NCBI GenBank assembly: GCA_963728145.1
Contig: CAVSJA010000002.1
Coordinates: 620,001 to 684,000, forward strand
Length of the DNA: 64,000 bases
Source: CAVSJA01 sp963728145
GTDB taxonomy: Bacteria > Bacteroidota > Bacteroidia > Chitinophagales > Chitinophagaceae
Direction of reading: 5' to 3'
In this document: positions 63,543 through 64,000 of the stretch, one piece after another
Position numbering within the stretch: the first letter of the stretch is position 1
How the letters are laid out: the number at the start of each line of letters is the position of its first letter
Position numbers and translations under genes: made by a program
The notes under the pieces: model-generated
What the model was told of the DNA's origin: nothing
Database searches by the model: none
What the model saw: only the letters and a program-made list of their open reading frames with translations

Positions 63543-64000
63543 ATGGCGAAATCTGAAAAGGGGAAAGCGCCCAGCAGTAAGGCCGCAGCTAAACCCTCTG
63601 AGGAAACTACAAAGAAAAATGCGTCCAAGCCCACAAAAAAAGTGCAGGAGGAGGAAGAAGATGGATTAGAGGAGGAGGAATTAGAAGAAACTCCAAAAGC
63701 GACTAAAAAAGCGGGTAAAGGCATCATCTAAGAAAGGTGTGGATGAAGATGACGATGACGACGATGATGATGCTGGTGAGGATGAAGTAGATGATTGGGA
63801 CAAACCAGAAGAGGAAGAGAGCTGGGATCCTGATTTCGACGAATTCGACCTCCCTAAATCCAAAACCAAAAAAACTGGCGGCGGTGCGGCTGCCGGGAAA
63901 AAAGTTAAAGGGGGCGGAGAGGAAGAAGAACTTGGATTCGATGAAGAATTCAAGGACCTCGACCTTTTCAATGATTCGGGCTTTGATGATGAGGAAGATG
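63543..64000 (+). CDS. Highly acidic low-complexity protein, incomplete at window edge, frame break inside
   Basis: The N-terminal ~60 residues are Lys/Ala/Glu-rich (MAKSEKGKAPSSKAAAKPSE), then the frame shifts. One extra G near 63717-63720 joins KKAGK to ASSKKGVDEDD, which continues with long Asp/Glu stretches to the window end. The composition recalls acidic C-terminal tails such as the RNA polymerase delta subunit or chromatin-like proteins, but no domain is certain. It follows purA in the same direction, a pairing I think occurs in related genomes. The product is predicted disordered. Confidence 0.6.

Overview
The window looks like chromosomal DNA of a Bacteroidota bacterium, most likely a member of the Chitinophagaceae. 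The evidence is gene content: two surface proteins with type IX secretion (T9SS) C-terminal sorting domains, a PorX-type response regulator, a SusC/SusD outer-membrane pair, a fused lpxC-fabZ gene, DUF3098 next to ftsX and uppP, and many exact TANNTTTG promoter -7 boxes. There is no phage, plasmid or CRISPR region. The one recognisable mobile-type gene is a REP-associated (HUH/Y1) transposase with its palindromes.

Layout. 1-2.2 kb: two T9SS cargo proteins. 2.3-5.6 kb (+): rsmA, a D-2-hydroxyacid dehydrogenase, a lipoprotein, greA and a HIT protein. 5.7-7.8 kb (-): M20 peptidase and ruvC. 7.8-9.7 kb (+): a lysylphosphatidylglycerol-flippase-like membrane protein and a DUF3108 protein. 9.7-14 kb (-): an envelope cluster ftsX, DUF3098, uppP, a UMF1-type MFS transporter and an MBL hydrolase. 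14.2-18 kb (+): leuS, then four palindromes and the RAYT transposase. 18-25 kb: secreted and hypothetical proteins, a large Tricorn-like S41 protease and an M23 peptidase. 25-34 kb: ruvB, an OmpR-type regulator, a GroES-like protein, a HerA-like ATPase, recQ, a copper P-type ATPase and tsaE. 34-41 kb: alanine dehydrogenase, then on the minus strand an HD phosphohydrolase, lpxD, lpxC-fabZ, lpxA and an ABC ATPase (early lipid A synthesis). 41-49 kb: porX, an S74-chaperone protein, an MBL hydrolase, a hybrid kinase, a ComEA-like protein and an acyl-CoA dehydrogenase. 49-55 kb (-): a protein-quality-control block tig, clpP, clpP, clpX, plus a Usp protein. 55-64 kb: tRNA-Leu(UAG) and a broken copy of it, a bifunctional rel/spoT gene, SusC/SusD, purA and the start of a very acidic protein.

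Sequence quality and oddities. At least eleven single-base frame breaks are visible, several in genes expected to be essential (lpxC-fabZ, rel). Five or six fall in the 2.2-kb rel gene alone. I read most as consensus errors in a draft or metagenomic assembly, but the rel cluster is dense enough to deserve a check. Other points of interest are the RAYT/palindrome locus, a tRNA-Leu fragment whose middle is replaced by a perfect hairpin, four genes whose -7 box lies 3-5 nt before the start codon (predicted leaderless mRNAs), two tandem clpP genes that both keep the catalytic triad, a strong hairpin in the greA leader, and short-phrase inverted repeats between genes, one of which reads into recQ. 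The only intergenic stretches above about 200 bases are described below; none exceeds 300.
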